Shown here: one piece after another, positions 12,561-23,525 of the stretch | Numbering within the stretch: the first letter of the stretch is position 1 | Layout of the letters: each line of letters begins with the position of its first letter | Assembly (NCBI RefSeq): GCF_051401765.1 | Contig: NC_135073.1 | Location: 5,332,001 to 5,396,000, forward strand | Length of the DNA: 64,000 nucleotides | Origin: Calliopsis andreniformis | Taxonomy: Eukaryota; Arthropoda; Insecta; Hymenoptera; Andrenidae | Reading direction: 5' to 3' | Notes under the pieces: generated by a model | Database searches by the model: none | What the model saw: only the letters and a program-made list of their open reading frames with translations | What the model was told of the DNA's origin: nothing | Position numbers and translations under genes: made by a program

Positions 12561-13330
12561 TTTTCAGCGATACCCATCCATTACACGTGAGACATCCATT
12601 CCATGATTGTCCAAAGATCGATACTATCAGCAATTAGAGGACAAGCGTGGGACGAAGCGAAAGGGACACCAAAAGACGAGAAGGAATATCAAAGGGGGTG
12701 GGTGTAGGTGCGAAATGGTGGAGGGGGAACGGATGAATCGGCGAAAAGGACAGACGGGATCTTTATCGCCTTCGGCTCGTTCAATTCGCATAATAAACAA
12801 TCCTCCACAGGAGGAACGGGACGAGTAACCGGAACATATCTCGGCCCCAGCGAACCTGGCGACAAATAAACTATTATCGCCGACGACAAGTTCTCTCACG
12901 CCTGTTTCATGGTGGTGGAACAGTCTCTCGAAGTGTGTACAGGATCCAATGGATGAGTATGGAACACCATGGACCGCCGATGGGACCTTCAAGGGCCTGC
13001 CCCACACACCGACCAGCGTGAATCAAACGCGAACCCGCCCAGGAATGCTTTACGGACATCGAAACATCGCAATGCTTTATGGTGGTCCGCGGTTGAACCT
13101 GATTTATATAAGTGCATTACTCCGTACTCGAAGGTGGGGAAAGGGAGAACGGGGCAGAGGAAGACGATCTCTATTCGTATTCTATCGGTTTCGCGGACCT
13201 TCCAGGTTGCCGCTCGAGATTCGAGATACCTCGATGGTCAGGGGTCGTAGATCACCATGACTTCGTCGATATTTATGTTACTGTGGGTGCTCCTCAAGTA
13301 TATTTGTCGCCATTATTCTGTCTGTAATTC
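12561..13330. other. CpG-rich island with several shadow frames
   Basis: One of the longer islands. Frames up to 126 codons lie on both strands (12627-13007 minus; 12949-13260, 12969-13250 and 13112-13327 plus) and overlap in conflicting registers. None resembles a known family. The middle contains GGTGGTGGAAC and GGTCCGCGGTTG-type segments. It could be a promoter or 5' UTR island, but I see no ATG-plus-donor pair I would defend. Confidence 0.4.
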
Positions 13331-13840
13331 GATTGTACGGCAGTTTTAATGTGAAACTCGTTTCATTTCACACTTCACGTGGAAATATACACATTTTGAA
13401 ATTTTACTTGCGTTTAGTCTATAAATCATTGACCATCGAAGAAAGTATTTTGTGATAACTGAGATATGAGGAACATTATAGCAATCGAATAAAGATCCAA
13501 TACAATGTAATTACATTGAGTTTGGATTCAACGTGCTTATTATACAGATATATAATAACAGAGTATTTTATCTATCTTTTAAACTGGATCACTTTACTTA
13601 AGCCTAATTTTTTCACTGTCTTAAGTTATAAAAAAGTCTGAAAAATCTCAATATATTTATCAAAGTCTTCATTGCATTATACAATTATTTATCCAGTCAA
13701 ATATTTACAACTCTTTCCAAAAAAAAAGAATTGAGGAAGAAGTCTTTAATTTCTGTCATCAACGATCTAGATTGCTTATGAAGAGTTAATTATTATTTTA
13801 TACGCAATTGAATTCAATTACTTAGGTCTCAACACTTTAA
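13331..13840. other. AT-rich spacer
   Basis: Non-coding; contains only the palindrome listed separately at 13495-13527. Confidence 0.55.
13495..13527. repeat. Imperfect palindrome with a perfect 16-bp core
   Basis: The core CAATGTAATTACATTG (13503-13518) is its own reverse complement. Flanking ATCCAA on the left pairs with TTGGAT on the right, extending it to about 33 bp with small bulges. It could form a cruciform or be a dimeric transcription-factor site. Confidence 0.7.
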
Positions 13841-14350
13841 CATTTTAGCCGCTTGTCCTACACAAATATTTTACCCATCGGTTCTTACTTTAAAAGCCAT
13901 CATCGTTTCGGTTATCGAGAAGATCGTGAACGGTCAACCAAGAGGTCATTGACGATTCTCGACGACCTTCTGATTCTTTGGGTTAGCTGCAAGCATCGTC
14001 CTGCAGTATACATGTGCACAAATACACGACTCACGTTCAGAGATCCGCGATATCAGCCGCATTATCGCGTACGACATTACCCAGGCTTTGACTAATGTCC
14101 CCGAACGAATGCCTACGCTTCGCCGATTTATAATGCCGGTCAACGAGATGTGGACAAACACCGGATACCAATATATTTCAGATTATGGCTAAGTCCTGGC
14201 CACTCGGACTCAGGAGACTCCCCTTCGCGGTATACTTCTCGGCTGGATGAAATCAGACCAACATCAAAAGTGCATCTGCAGTCTTTCCTGCCGAGATCGT
14301 TTATGATAATACGCGATCGATGCTGTGAGGGTCGCCAATGTTAAGAATTC
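13841..14350. other. GC-richer island, candidate regulatory or exonic sequence
   Basis: A plus frame runs from before 14150 to 14344, with an acceptor-like ATATTTCAG at about 14180. Opposite-strand frames are also open (13946-14161). No domain is recognised. CpG density and sharp borders match the other islands, so I favour non-coding. Confidence 0.35.
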
Positions 14351-15530
14351 TGGATCGATCTTTCAGCCAGAGTAACGAAAATTGGAAGAATTCTTCTAAT
14401 ACATTTACACAAATTATTGAAATGCTATAACATTCGTTCAATCAGTAAAAAGACAAATAACTGTTGTACTAATTGGTTTATTCAATGAAACTTATAATTT
14501 ACGTATTTTTTGGCATAATCATATACTGTAATTATGTAGGGTACAATAAGTATTTATTAAAATTCTAATAAAATATACATGGTTGAACTTTCGGGAACTA
14601 CTCCACTTACTTCCGCGATGACACTCTGCTTACTCCTTGATAATTCTTAGTCTGTTATATGTTTAGTAATTGCATACTTATTTATTATTCTAAGTTATTG
14701 TTGTCTTAAGTTTGCTATTTTAGTCACTCTCAGAATCTTTTGTAAATTACTTGCATATAAAAGTAATTTCATTTTTAACATTTTGGCATTAACAGTGATA
14801 CACAAAAACTATATTTAATCGTTCTATCAGTTTTTTATGCTAGTAATAATATTTCTAATGGCAATAATAGCACAGTAGAATCTTGATTGAGTCTTAAACT
14901 TTGATTTAGTAATAATCTATCACAAGAAATAAAATTAATCAGGAGTATGCTGCAGGTTTGAGTCTCGTGTTAAGCGTCTACTGTATGTGGGCGAATGGTG
15001 TCGTGAAGAAAAACACTCCTTTTATCCACACGTCTGGCACGTATTTTACGGTTTATTATGAATAATGGAATGAATTGTGCCAACGCTTAAATTACAATTT
15101 TCAGCAATTTTTTTACTGTAACTTGCCTGTCGTCTAGACCTAGAATAAGGACTATCTGTTCAACCAGTTTCTAAATACTTAATCCATTTATAAAAATTTA
15201 CATAATTCACACAAAATATACCGTATTGCTTAAACATTCTGGAGTAAACTTTAGGTCATTTCACAATCCTAAAAACCAGAACTCTTATCACTGAACATGG
15301 TTTTTCCAAAGAATTCTTTTTAGGAATACCTATTATTATTAAATAAGTGATACACATTATATACACATACATAGTTGTTAAAGTAATGACAGAGATAGCA
15401 TTTTATGATTCTCTCAGAATCACACTTTTGCTCTAGATATTTGACTTAGAACTTGTCTCTTCACTTATTGAATGCGTTAAAAGCATTTCAAAATAAAGAT
15501 TCTGGAGCAAAGCCACAAACTAATTTCTCC
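14351..15530. other. AT-rich spacer
   Basis: No gene seen. It contains the weak inverted-repeat candidate at 14873-14983; otherwise dense stops and no structure. Confidence 0.55.
14873..14983. mobile_element. Weak pogo-like miniature element candidate
   Basis: The left end CAGTAGAATCTTGATTGAGTC and the reverse complement of the right end, CAGTAGACGCTTAACACGAGA, share the CAGTAGA start and then scattered bases. The start matches the CAGTAG-type end of the pogo-like elements listed at 36994, 41897 and 50973. TA follows the right end but CA, not TA, precedes the left end. It is either a decayed copy or coincidence. Confidence 0.25.
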
Positions 15531-16290
15531 TCTTAAATTGAACCAACATATCAATCTAACATTAGCCGACTCGACTAACCGTAACGAGCATACAGATGAC
15601 CCTGGGCGAAGACGAATTCGTACGACTCTCGTCCAAGAAAGGAAGCTAAGCTTTCACGGAACGGAGACGAGGAAGGAGGGTATCGAGCGCAGTTCTCGAA
15701 CCTCTATCTTCCAGTCGTCCCGTGAATTCGTAAAACGAGGATTCGCGGTATCCCCGAAGCATTCGGCAGAGCAGCAGCGAGTAGAAGAGAAGGAAGACGG
15801 CGAAAAGAAGGCAAAGAAGTCGAAGACGGTGGAGAGAAGGGGATAGTCGTGTGTCCCAAACGACGTATGCACGCCGAGACACGTAAACGATATATCAGGG
15901 GGTTAGCCGCTGGGGACGGACGGCCCGGGCCATCTTTCTTCCACTTATACGTGTGATATTCACATGCGCAAACGTGATACATTCTATAGAGAGATCCAAC
16001 GGCGAATATCCAAGACTGCCGCTCACGGCAGCACCGAGTACACTCGTGAGCTGTAAATGTATTAAGCTTTGACGACCGTGGAGGGATCCTTCTGGGTCGA
16101 CGGGGTGCGCGGGGATAGCCTGGATATCTCATGCCTTACCCATACGTGCTGCACGCATGGAAGTTTCCTTGAACAGAGGCACAAGTCCGAGATACATCTC
16201 TGGAAAAAGTTTCGAAGATCCTGGGAACCCAAACACCCTAGTCGTGTCCTTCTGATGTATTCCCATCTCATGTTTGTAACAATGTAGCTA
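15531..16290. other. CpG-rich island with overlapping frames on both strands
   Basis: Contains a 102-codon plus frame (15538-15846) that is Lys/Arg/Glu rich and, over the same bases, minus frames up to 142 codons (15704-16132). Purine-rich sequence on one strand explains the charged plus-strand translation. No domain is recognised. The 72-codon plus frame at 16069-16287 is similarly unsupported. Confidence 0.4.
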
Positions 16291-16330
16291 GATTTGGTAA
16301 TCGGTTATTGTTGCGCAGTAGGTATTTGAT

Positions 16331-16620
16331 CGTTTCGTACTTTTATCCTTTTTGTCACACTTTTTGCACTTCCTTTTATTCTTGGCATTACTCTTCTTAC
16401 ATTTCTTCTGAGTCTGCTTCTTCTTTACTTTTTTCTCTTCTTGTATACTTATCTTATTCTGTTTTTTCTTGTATTTTCTTCTGCTTTTTTCCTGCTTAAT
16501 TTCATATCCCTTTTTCCCGAGTTTGCTTTTCCTTCAATTTCTTCTTTATTCTATTTTCCACCCTTCTACTATATCTTCTTCTTAGCCTTCTTTTTCCAAT
16601 TCTTTTCCTCGTTAGGAGAT
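16331..16620 (+). repeat. About 290-bp polypyrimidine (T/C) tract
   Basis: The plus strand is overwhelmingly T and C, with recurring TTCTT and TTTCTTC units, a degenerate CTT-type low-complexity tract. Its translations are artefactual Phe/Ser/Leu strings. Long polypurine-polypyrimidine tracts can form triplexes. A matching strong splice-acceptor exon is not visible downstream. Confidence 0.75.
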
Positions 16621-17080
16621 AGAAGAACTTATACCGGTAATTACTATCGTATTCATCTTATTGCGTACGTGATGTACCTAATGGTACCTATACCAATATA
16701 ATCATTACAAAGATTTATGGAAAATGTCACCTTTCAGACATTATGAAGTATTCACTTACTGTAGTTCCTACGAAATTGGTGTCATCTTCAGTATTTATAG
16801 TTTAATCCCCACAGTCTGAGTTATTAGAAACTACAGACGATGATTTGATTTATCTTCTTTGCTCAAAGATCTGATTTAGAAAATAACTTATTGTTAGTGT
16901 AGCTATTTATGATCTATCTATGTATGTATTCGACAAACAGTATCTTTAAAGAGTAGTGCAATTTTATTGATCACTATTGTAGGTTGACAAAGGATGTGAG
17001 TTCAGGAATTAGACAAAGTGGTAGTCACTTCCAGGGAAATTCAAGCTGCTAAGAGTTTGGAATTCAATTGCAAATAGGAA
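16621..17080. other. AT-rich spacer, nothing specific
   Basis: No frame, RNA gene or repeat pair seen. Confidence 0.55.
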
Positions 17081-17570
17081 TTACTTAATCCCGAGTTTGT
17101 CGAACAACCCGTTGAAGTGGAAATACGCGAGGTAGAGGCATCAGGACGTCGCTGAAAGTGCTGGTACGCCGGGCTCGTTTGTATGCCCGTGCATTATTAC
17201 GTCCTTATATTATATCGCGAAGGTACAAATGTCCGTACGTATGTAAAATTCCTAGCTCCGACCGCGTAGAGCCATAATAATATCTGTGCTGATAAATGAG
17301 ACACATAAACGTACACGTAGGAGAGATTCCCCTCTCGTTTCGCCACCCCCTTTTGCACCACCGTTGCTGCCACCTCACCACCACCACCATTCGCCACTAG
17401 ACTCCACCCACACCCCCGTATGTCTTGGCTTATTCCACTTTCGCGGCGATGCATTACGAATTTTACCATTTTACAAACGGCCCCGTTATCTACCGCGACA
17501 CGCGATCTCTCGCGTTATTCTGTGTCGAAAAGATCGATTTGCGACAATGACGCAAGGACGAGGGGAAGTG
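17081..17570. other. CpG-rich island with a (CAC/CCA)-rich patch
   Basis: At about 17340-17420 there is a C-rich run including CACCACCACCACC, giving a His/Pro-rich plus translation in the 17286-17669 frame and Val-rich minus frames. This is low-complexity sequence, not a recognised protein. The remainder is CpG-rich with CTCTCGCG-type motifs. Confidence 0.45.
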
Positions 17571-18780
17571 GTTGCAGAAGATTTCATTATTAAAGGATTC
17601 GATAGAAAATGTATGGAATCGCAGGAAGTTAAGTATAACTTAAGCAGAGATTCGAAATGTTTAAAGTAAAAATATGGCTCGTATATTCTGTTCGAAAGTA
17701 GGTCAATTGTGTCACTAGTGTCTTCTTGATATGGGCTGACGGTTCAGTGGTAACTTTACACTGAGACACATTTCGAAGGTGAACTTATATAATTGTAGTT
17801 ATGTGCTCGGTTTAGAATTATTAAAATGTGACAGATGAAAATACTTTGCTGTATGTAATTTGTAGATGCGGTAAATATGGTAAGTTAAAATAATGGAATA
17901 TTATACAGATGTTTGCATCCCTAGATCAATTTGGGAACGTATAAAAGATATTCTGAAACATAAATCGTGTGAAGCATAGAAGATTTATACCAAGAAAATT
18001 TGTAGTTACGTCTTCTTTGGAGAAGGACAAGAAATGAAAGACCAAAACTGACGAAAAGGGTAAATGTGTACTCATGAAGGGTGTGATAAAGTGTTGTCAC
18101 GAGATAAATAGTAAAAAATTTGCGAAATATATCGCGGTAGCAACACTCGTTTCACACGGTGTAAGAGGTCCTGCAAGAATGTTCATCGCGATCTGCAAGG
18201 GGAGAAATATATGCCTCACAATGCTGTTGAAATAGTTACAATTACATATCGTCACAAGAAATCACACTTGGAAAGGTGATCCTAAATACCAAATGGATTG
18301 CAATGTTGAACATTTCTAGAACACTTTGCGAGAATTATATCTCAATGACTGTCAGTGTTGAATTCTTAAGCGATACAGTTGGGATTACAATATTTGTATT
18401 AATATAACTTTTGATACTTGATAAGAATAATATTCGTCAATAATTTACAAAGATTAATAAATTAGCCACAACTTTAAACTGACACTGTTCCTATAAAACA
18501 CTTACAATAAGTAACTAAAGTTTAATATTTACCAGCGCCTGTGTAATATACAGCTTTTATAGCATTAGAAATAATAGCAAACAAAAAATGCAACGTCAAA
18601 TTATGAAATATTGTCTATTATAATAGATGTAATCTGTACGTATAAAAGAGAAGGTCAGCAGGAAACTGAAAAACATTATAGATGTCAGCATGTTAACCTC
18701 GAATAATCTACTCCAACTTAAAGATTGACAACTGGTTTTTTCCATTTCCAAGTAAAATTGACTCTTCTTCAAAAATCATA
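17571..18780. other. AT-rich spacer, nothing specific
   Basis: Mildly mixed composition from 18060 to 18300 but no usable frame and no repeat ends. No RNA-gene motifs. Confidence 0.5.
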
Positions 18781-19340
18781 GGTCAATAACCGCGAGAAGG
18801 AGACGAATTCGAGCACCAAAATAGACCAGAAATATCGTCTGATCGGATCAGACAAAACCTCACTGTGCGAGGAGGCATTCCCGCTCGCATTAACATTCTC
18901 TTGCTTTTGAGGAAGGGTAATCCGCGCGCGATTCGTGATCAGGATTCGTACGTGGCGGCGTCGGCGGCTCCCGTGCGAGGACAGATTTTCGGATTCACCA
19001 TTCCCGTTAATGCGATTCGCCGTTTCTAGTGTGGATTAAGGGGAGTTGTAAATAACGAAACGTCGGTCGATGTATCAGCCGTGGAATTCGGATCCCATTA
19101 TTATTCTGGCCGCGTCTCGATCTGGTACACCGTTGGCCCACCGCGGCCGCGATTCCCGTGTTCTGCAGCTTTTCATCGCGCGAAATTCGCATCAGTTACC
19201 AGTAGGATCGTTGAGAACGATCATTTGGATATTCGAAATGTCACGTGTGAAGAAACGCGTGAAGAATCATGTTGGAAAATTTGTGAGATATTCCAGTTGC
19301 TATTTACAGTGGAACAAATGTACCTACCTGGTTAAATTTA
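18781..19340. other. CpG-rich island
   Basis: CG-dense from about 18890 to 19260, with frames open on both strands (19007-19192 minus; 19070-19552 and 19081-19335 plus). The 160-codon frame owes its second half to AT-rich, Phe/Ile/Leu-coding sequence and has no domain. I do not call it. Confidence 0.4.
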
Positions 19341-20200
19341 TGATTGCTATTTCAAGTTATAGTCATTCTAACATCTCTACCACTTTTTTTTTATTTATTC
19401 AGGGTCAGCGATTTCTGATTTTTAAATATTCCATTCTAACAGCCGAGCTTTCAAATGTTCCAGCGTTCAACATTTTCAAGTATGCTAATCATTTTTTAGT
19501 ATATCATTCAGATTGTAAAATATTACAATATTTAAGTACTCAAATTGCATGATTTTCAAATTTATTAATTGTTAGACTTGTAATATTATTTTAGTTATCT
19601 CAATTTTCGGATTTCATTTCTCGGAACAGTAATCTGCATACTAATGTAGCATTACTGTGTAAAACTTCAACATTATGGTAAGCTTCATTATACTCCTTTC
19701 CCACTATTACTGTTAGTATTATTTTGTAATACTACTACTGTTTTTATTATTATTATTATATTTATTATTGTTACCTCCATCACCATTGTTATTGTTATTC
19801 CTAGTATCGTTATACAATCATCAAATGTTAACCTTAATGTCAAAGAATTGTAAGACCTCAGTCAGGTTTATAATCTTCCTCTCCTACACTACGACTATAT
19901 TTATCCCTTTTCATTGACTACTCTAACAATTTTCCTCAATGCATAGTAGGCAATTCCTACTGACGATCTAACCAGTTTCACTAAAGCAATCACAAAATAT
20001 AGAAAAAAAGCATAAAGTTAGAAAGTCTAACTTCTAATAGTTCTTCAATACTTCCGTATGTCCCATAACAGTAGATACTGCTGTAAATATAATAACTATA
20101 CTACCTCTAGCAATGAGTAAAAGAACGAAACACGTCCATGCTTTTCGAGACATCAACTGAACAAATTTATCTATTCAATTTGTCATGCAAGAATGCGTGC
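19341..20200. other. AT-rich spacer with a TTA-type microsatellite
   Basis: At about 19741-19800 there are runs of TTATTATTA followed by ATTGTT units, an interrupted trinucleotide microsatellite. No gene is present. Confidence 0.6.
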
Positions 20201-21150
20201 AAGAAGTAAACTTGTCAGTTCTCTGACAGTGAATGAGTGTGTCGCAACAAGGTTGCACCTTCGCTAGTAAGGAAACGCTTTTCTTTAAGTAAATTTGTCC
20301 ACTGCAGCGGAAATTCGCAAGGACTATCAATAAGCATCATCGGTCCCCGTCGACATATTCGCTTTTTTCCTCCCTTTGCCACCGAAAACAGCCTCTGGCA
20401 CGTTGCACTGTCAACCATGTCTTTGAAGTCGACTGAAATACGAGTCGTTGCTCGGGAGCATCGAAATCGTCCAGCGGCAGAGGGGTGAGAGGAGGTTTGG
20501 CGTGGAAAGACGCTCCGAGAAAGAAGGGGCAAAAGGGGATTTCAGTCAAAATACACCTTCTTGGCGCGGCGGTGGCCGATAAATTATTATCTCCCGAAGA
20601 TTAGCTTGATGTCGCGACCCTCATAAATATCAGTATATTTTTACCCCGGGTAAGCCGATTTCCTTTCTGCCGATGCCTTCGAAACCGTCTGCTGCTGCCG
20701 AATCGCGCGAAATCCTTTCTCGCGTCTCCTTCTTTTCGATCCTCTCCCGTGAAACAGTCTTTATAGACCGAGAGATTAAAGGCGCTTGTTGTGCTCCTTT
20801 TTAATTTTGCCACTTGTGTCTGGCTATTTTCAGTAATAGGAGCCCGCGTGTCAGCAAACATTCTTCCGAGACGATCGTCCGCGACCAAATTCTTCTTCGA
20901 TCCTAGCAAAATTATAATAAAAGGACAACCTAGTTTTGTTACTTTTGGGGTCTCTGAAACCACTGTAAATCTCTCGAGGTACTTTTGTGCAAAGTTCCTG
21001 ACAGTTATGAGAGTTTATACCATCATACTTATAATCAGTGAAAAGGAGAGTCGAACAAAACGGGGTACACTGGGATTTCCCTACTTGCAACCTCGATATC
21101 TTGCATGTGAATCTCGTTCATTGCGTTTTGTCAACGCATGATGGAGATAG
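20201..21150. other. CpG-rich island (about 900 bp), no gene recognised
   Basis: One of the largest islands. Frames of 70-120 codons overlap on both strands (20215-20532 and 20601-20963 minus; 20237-20488 and 20791-21141 plus). None has a domain, and the overlaps are mutually exclusive. An acceptor-like TGGCTATTTTCAG at about 20820-20832 precedes a plus-strand open stretch but no donor follows that I trust. Confidence 0.4.
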
Positions 21151-21281
21151 TAGCTTAAGTAGAAAACGAGATGAAAAGTGATCGCAGGAGAGGAAGCATT
21201 TATCTAAGTTTCCTTAGCTGATTGTCTGCTTCTTTTATTATATGAACCTTGACACTTGTATTTGCAACGAGACAATTGCTA

Positions 21282-21375
21282 CTATAGAATGTTCCCTCGC
21301 TATGGAACATGGAACTCTATAGCGAGGGAACAGTCTATAGACCCACCATAGTGTTCCATAGCAAGGGATACTTTC
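21282..21375. repeat. Inverted repeat with 22-base arms plus a third degenerate arm
   Basis: The left arm (21282-21303) runs CTATAG to CGCTAT. The right arm (21319-21340) runs ATAGCG to CTATAG. They pair at 21 of 22 positions across a 15-base loop, with 14 uninterrupted pairs nearest the loop. Downstream, at about 21350-21375, CCATAGCAAGGGATAC repeats the right arm with a few changes, in the same orientation. Surrounding DNA is AT-rich. The stem could be transcribed as a hairpin, or be the remnant of a foldback element; the three-arm arrangement suggests local duplication. Confidence 0.75.
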
Positions 21376-21660
21376 CTATAAACAACATATTAGCAGTTTA
21401 CTTTGATCTGACCAAAGAATAACAATACACGCAAGAAAAATTTGTTCTCTCTAAAAATAATTCGAGGTACACTGAATATAGCAATGAGCATATGCCGACG
21501 AAATAGCGTACCTATGACTTGACGGATTGCTGTAGACTACATTGATGGATTAGTTTTAATATAAAGTAAGATATATTGTGCGATAGTTCTAGTTTAGTAA
21601 CTAGTTATGCTTTGTCATAAAATGCTACATACAATCTCTGAGAGGAACAGATTAACCTCA

Positions 21661-22460
21661 TGTCCCTGATAGAGCTGCCTGTCAAAGAGGGTCAAATTTG
21701 AAGTTCGATGGTATCCTAGGCGACAAGGAAGAGTACCGACCCCCCAATCGCAACGAGACTAGCGGCGAACATCAGCGCTTTATTCTGGGGGATTTTTCGT
21801 GTCATCTCAAATCGGTATGCCGCACGGCCACCTAACAATACGACAATTTATATGGATTTGGGAAGAGTCTTCAGCGTCTCTTCGGATCTGGTGCCTCGAG
21901 TTTTACCTTCCGCCGTATTCAATGGATCCCCTCACCCCCCCTCTCCCAGCCCCTCTTACCCCCTCCTCCACCTCTCTCTTTTTCTCTCTGCTCGCCAATT
22001 CTCTTTAACCCTCTACTTTTTTCTTCCTCTCTCGCCACCCTGTCGATTTACTTTCTCGCTCGCGCCACTCGGATCGCTCTGCTGGGCATCAGTGAGGTTT
22101 TACCTCGCATTCAAAGACTGCATCGTCCCTCATGGATGGATCGGCAATCCTCTTTAACTCTCTCCCACCCCCTTTTGCTCTCTACTTACCCTTCCGCGTG
22201 TGTGCTTCTACGTCTGTACCCCTCCTCCTCCGCCTCCGCCGCGGCGTTCTTTTTCCTCTGAATCTATCCAACCACTCGATGCGAGATTATACCGCGCCCG
22301 GATACTCGCGAAAAACTCACGGATCCAAACTCTCCACGTACCCCCGATTCGCTGGGAATTTTCTACTGTCTTTGTGGTACAAGACAGCGTCCATTTCTGA
22401 TTCTTCCCTGGAGGGTGAGGTATCAGAATTTGTTGTTTCCAGATGGTCGTAGTTCGAAGA
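21661..22460. other. C/T-rich and CpG-rich island
   Basis: From about 21900 to 22260 the plus strand is dominated by C and T runs such as CCCCTCACCCCCC and CTCCTCCTCCGCC. Plus frames here (21799-22008, 21852-22157, 22132-22452, 22200-22400) translate to Pro/Leu/Ser-rich, mutually overlapping strings with no domain. Low complexity explains them. The island ends about 500 bases before the small gene candidate at 23113. Confidence 0.45.
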
Positions 22461-22940
22461 TTTATATTGAAATTTGTGTTCGGTGGACTTTAATGACAAC
22501 TTAGGTGTAGTAAAGATTTGGAGGCTTTTCACATTTCTGTGAAGTGTTATGCTTATAAAGTATTATTGAAATTATTGATAAATGATGGCCATAGAATTTG
22601 TTGCAGGGTAGATTGGTTTGATTAAAGGAAAAATAATTGGGTTTTGTAATTTTTCATAAAACTGCATGTAAGAAGTATTCTTGAGTGCATTTTAATGTTT
22701 TATAGTCTATTTTTATTTATGAACATTTATGTTACAAATTCTTGAAAGAGTAATATTTGTAGATAATATGAGAGACTATTGTTATTGCGAAGTATACGTT
22801 TCAACTGAATATACTGAGAAGAAAGTTCCTTGATCCATAGAATAGATACAAACATATACATATAGTTATTATTAATAGTAACAAAATTCTGCAGAATAAC
22901 AATTGGATACAAAGTTATATGCTATACAAAAGTATAGGTT
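22461..22940. other. AT-rich spacer upstream of the small gene candidate
   Basis: No gene seen. The 61-codon minus frame (22727-22912) is low-complexity Ile/Tyr/Asn rich. No divergent gene start is visible. Confidence 0.5.
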
Positions 22941-22954
22941 TTTAAGTTGAGTAT

Positions 22955-23112
22955 CACTGGCGCTCTATCATGGTTACAAATATTCGTCAAGAGATGGCGC
23001 TGTTAGTACCACCGAGCAGCGCTACGTCACTTGTTTCAGTTTTCGGAACTCTCCCTTTTGCAAATGCCTCTTGTCAGTTGAAGTGGTTGTTATAGCAAAT
23101 ATAAATTGTATT
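22955..23112 (+). promoter_or_regulatory. Candidate promoter and 5' UTR with CTCF-like and initiator-like motifs
   Basis: CACTGGCGCTCTATC (22955-22969) and GAGATGGCGCTG (22991-23002) share the GGCGCT core; the second resembles the AGATGGCGC-type core bound by insect CTCF. A CG-richer segment follows, then TTGTCAGTTG, whose TCAGTT (23074-23079) fits the arthropod initiator consensus. That would give a 5' UTR of about 37 bases before the ATG at 23113. No TATA box lies about 30 bases upstream. The assignment is inferential: each motif is short. Confidence 0.35.
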
Positions 23113-23525
23113 ATGAACTTGTATTCGTTTTTCAACAAACTACGTGCAGCGGTAATTATTCTACATATTAAATTATTAACAATTGATCAAGACAAATGTT
23201 CAAGACTTAAATAACCCTCCTAAAGTAACGTTGAAAGTATTATCCTTATTGTATTAAGAAATAGAGCTTACCTGATATAGGCAACGTAAAGCTTTAATAT
23301 TTTTCAATTAAATTCTTTTGATATTTTAAAATCAACTTATTTTTTGCACAAAATTAAATTTGATTCACTAGAATTATGTTCTCGAAAAGTTTATATGAAG
23401 ATCTACCGATACAAAGTATAATTTTAATTTTCTTTCCTAATTTTCAGAAAGGACCTTTTCACTCTTATATACCTGGACAACTAAATTTTCAAGGAAGCAG
23501 AAATAGGAATGAAGTTGTTACTTAG
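23113..23525 (+). CDS. Candidate two-exon gene for a 38-residue protein of unknown function
   Basis: Exon 1 is 23113-23151 (ATG with A at -3; 13 codons, peptide MNLYSFFNKLRAA), ending at a G|GTAATT donor. The intron, 23152-23447 (296 bases), ends in a strong acceptor, a T/C-rich tract followed by TTTTCAG. Exon 2 is 23448-23525 (25 codons from KGPFHSYIPGQLNF to NRNEVVT, then TAG). The junction is phase 0; the other two registers of exon 2 stop after about 11-18 codons. The product is small and basic with an Asn/Arg-rich tail and no membrane segment. Its N-terminus (hydrophobic and basic, no acidic residue) could suit mitochondrial import or peripheral membrane association, which is inference. 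I recognise no family. It could also be the start of a longer gene or a chance alignment of signals. Confidence 0.4.

Noticed and set aside
19070..19552. 160-codon plus frame
   Set aside because: Half lies in a CpG island and half in AT-rich DNA coding low-complexity Phe/Ile/Ser; no domain.
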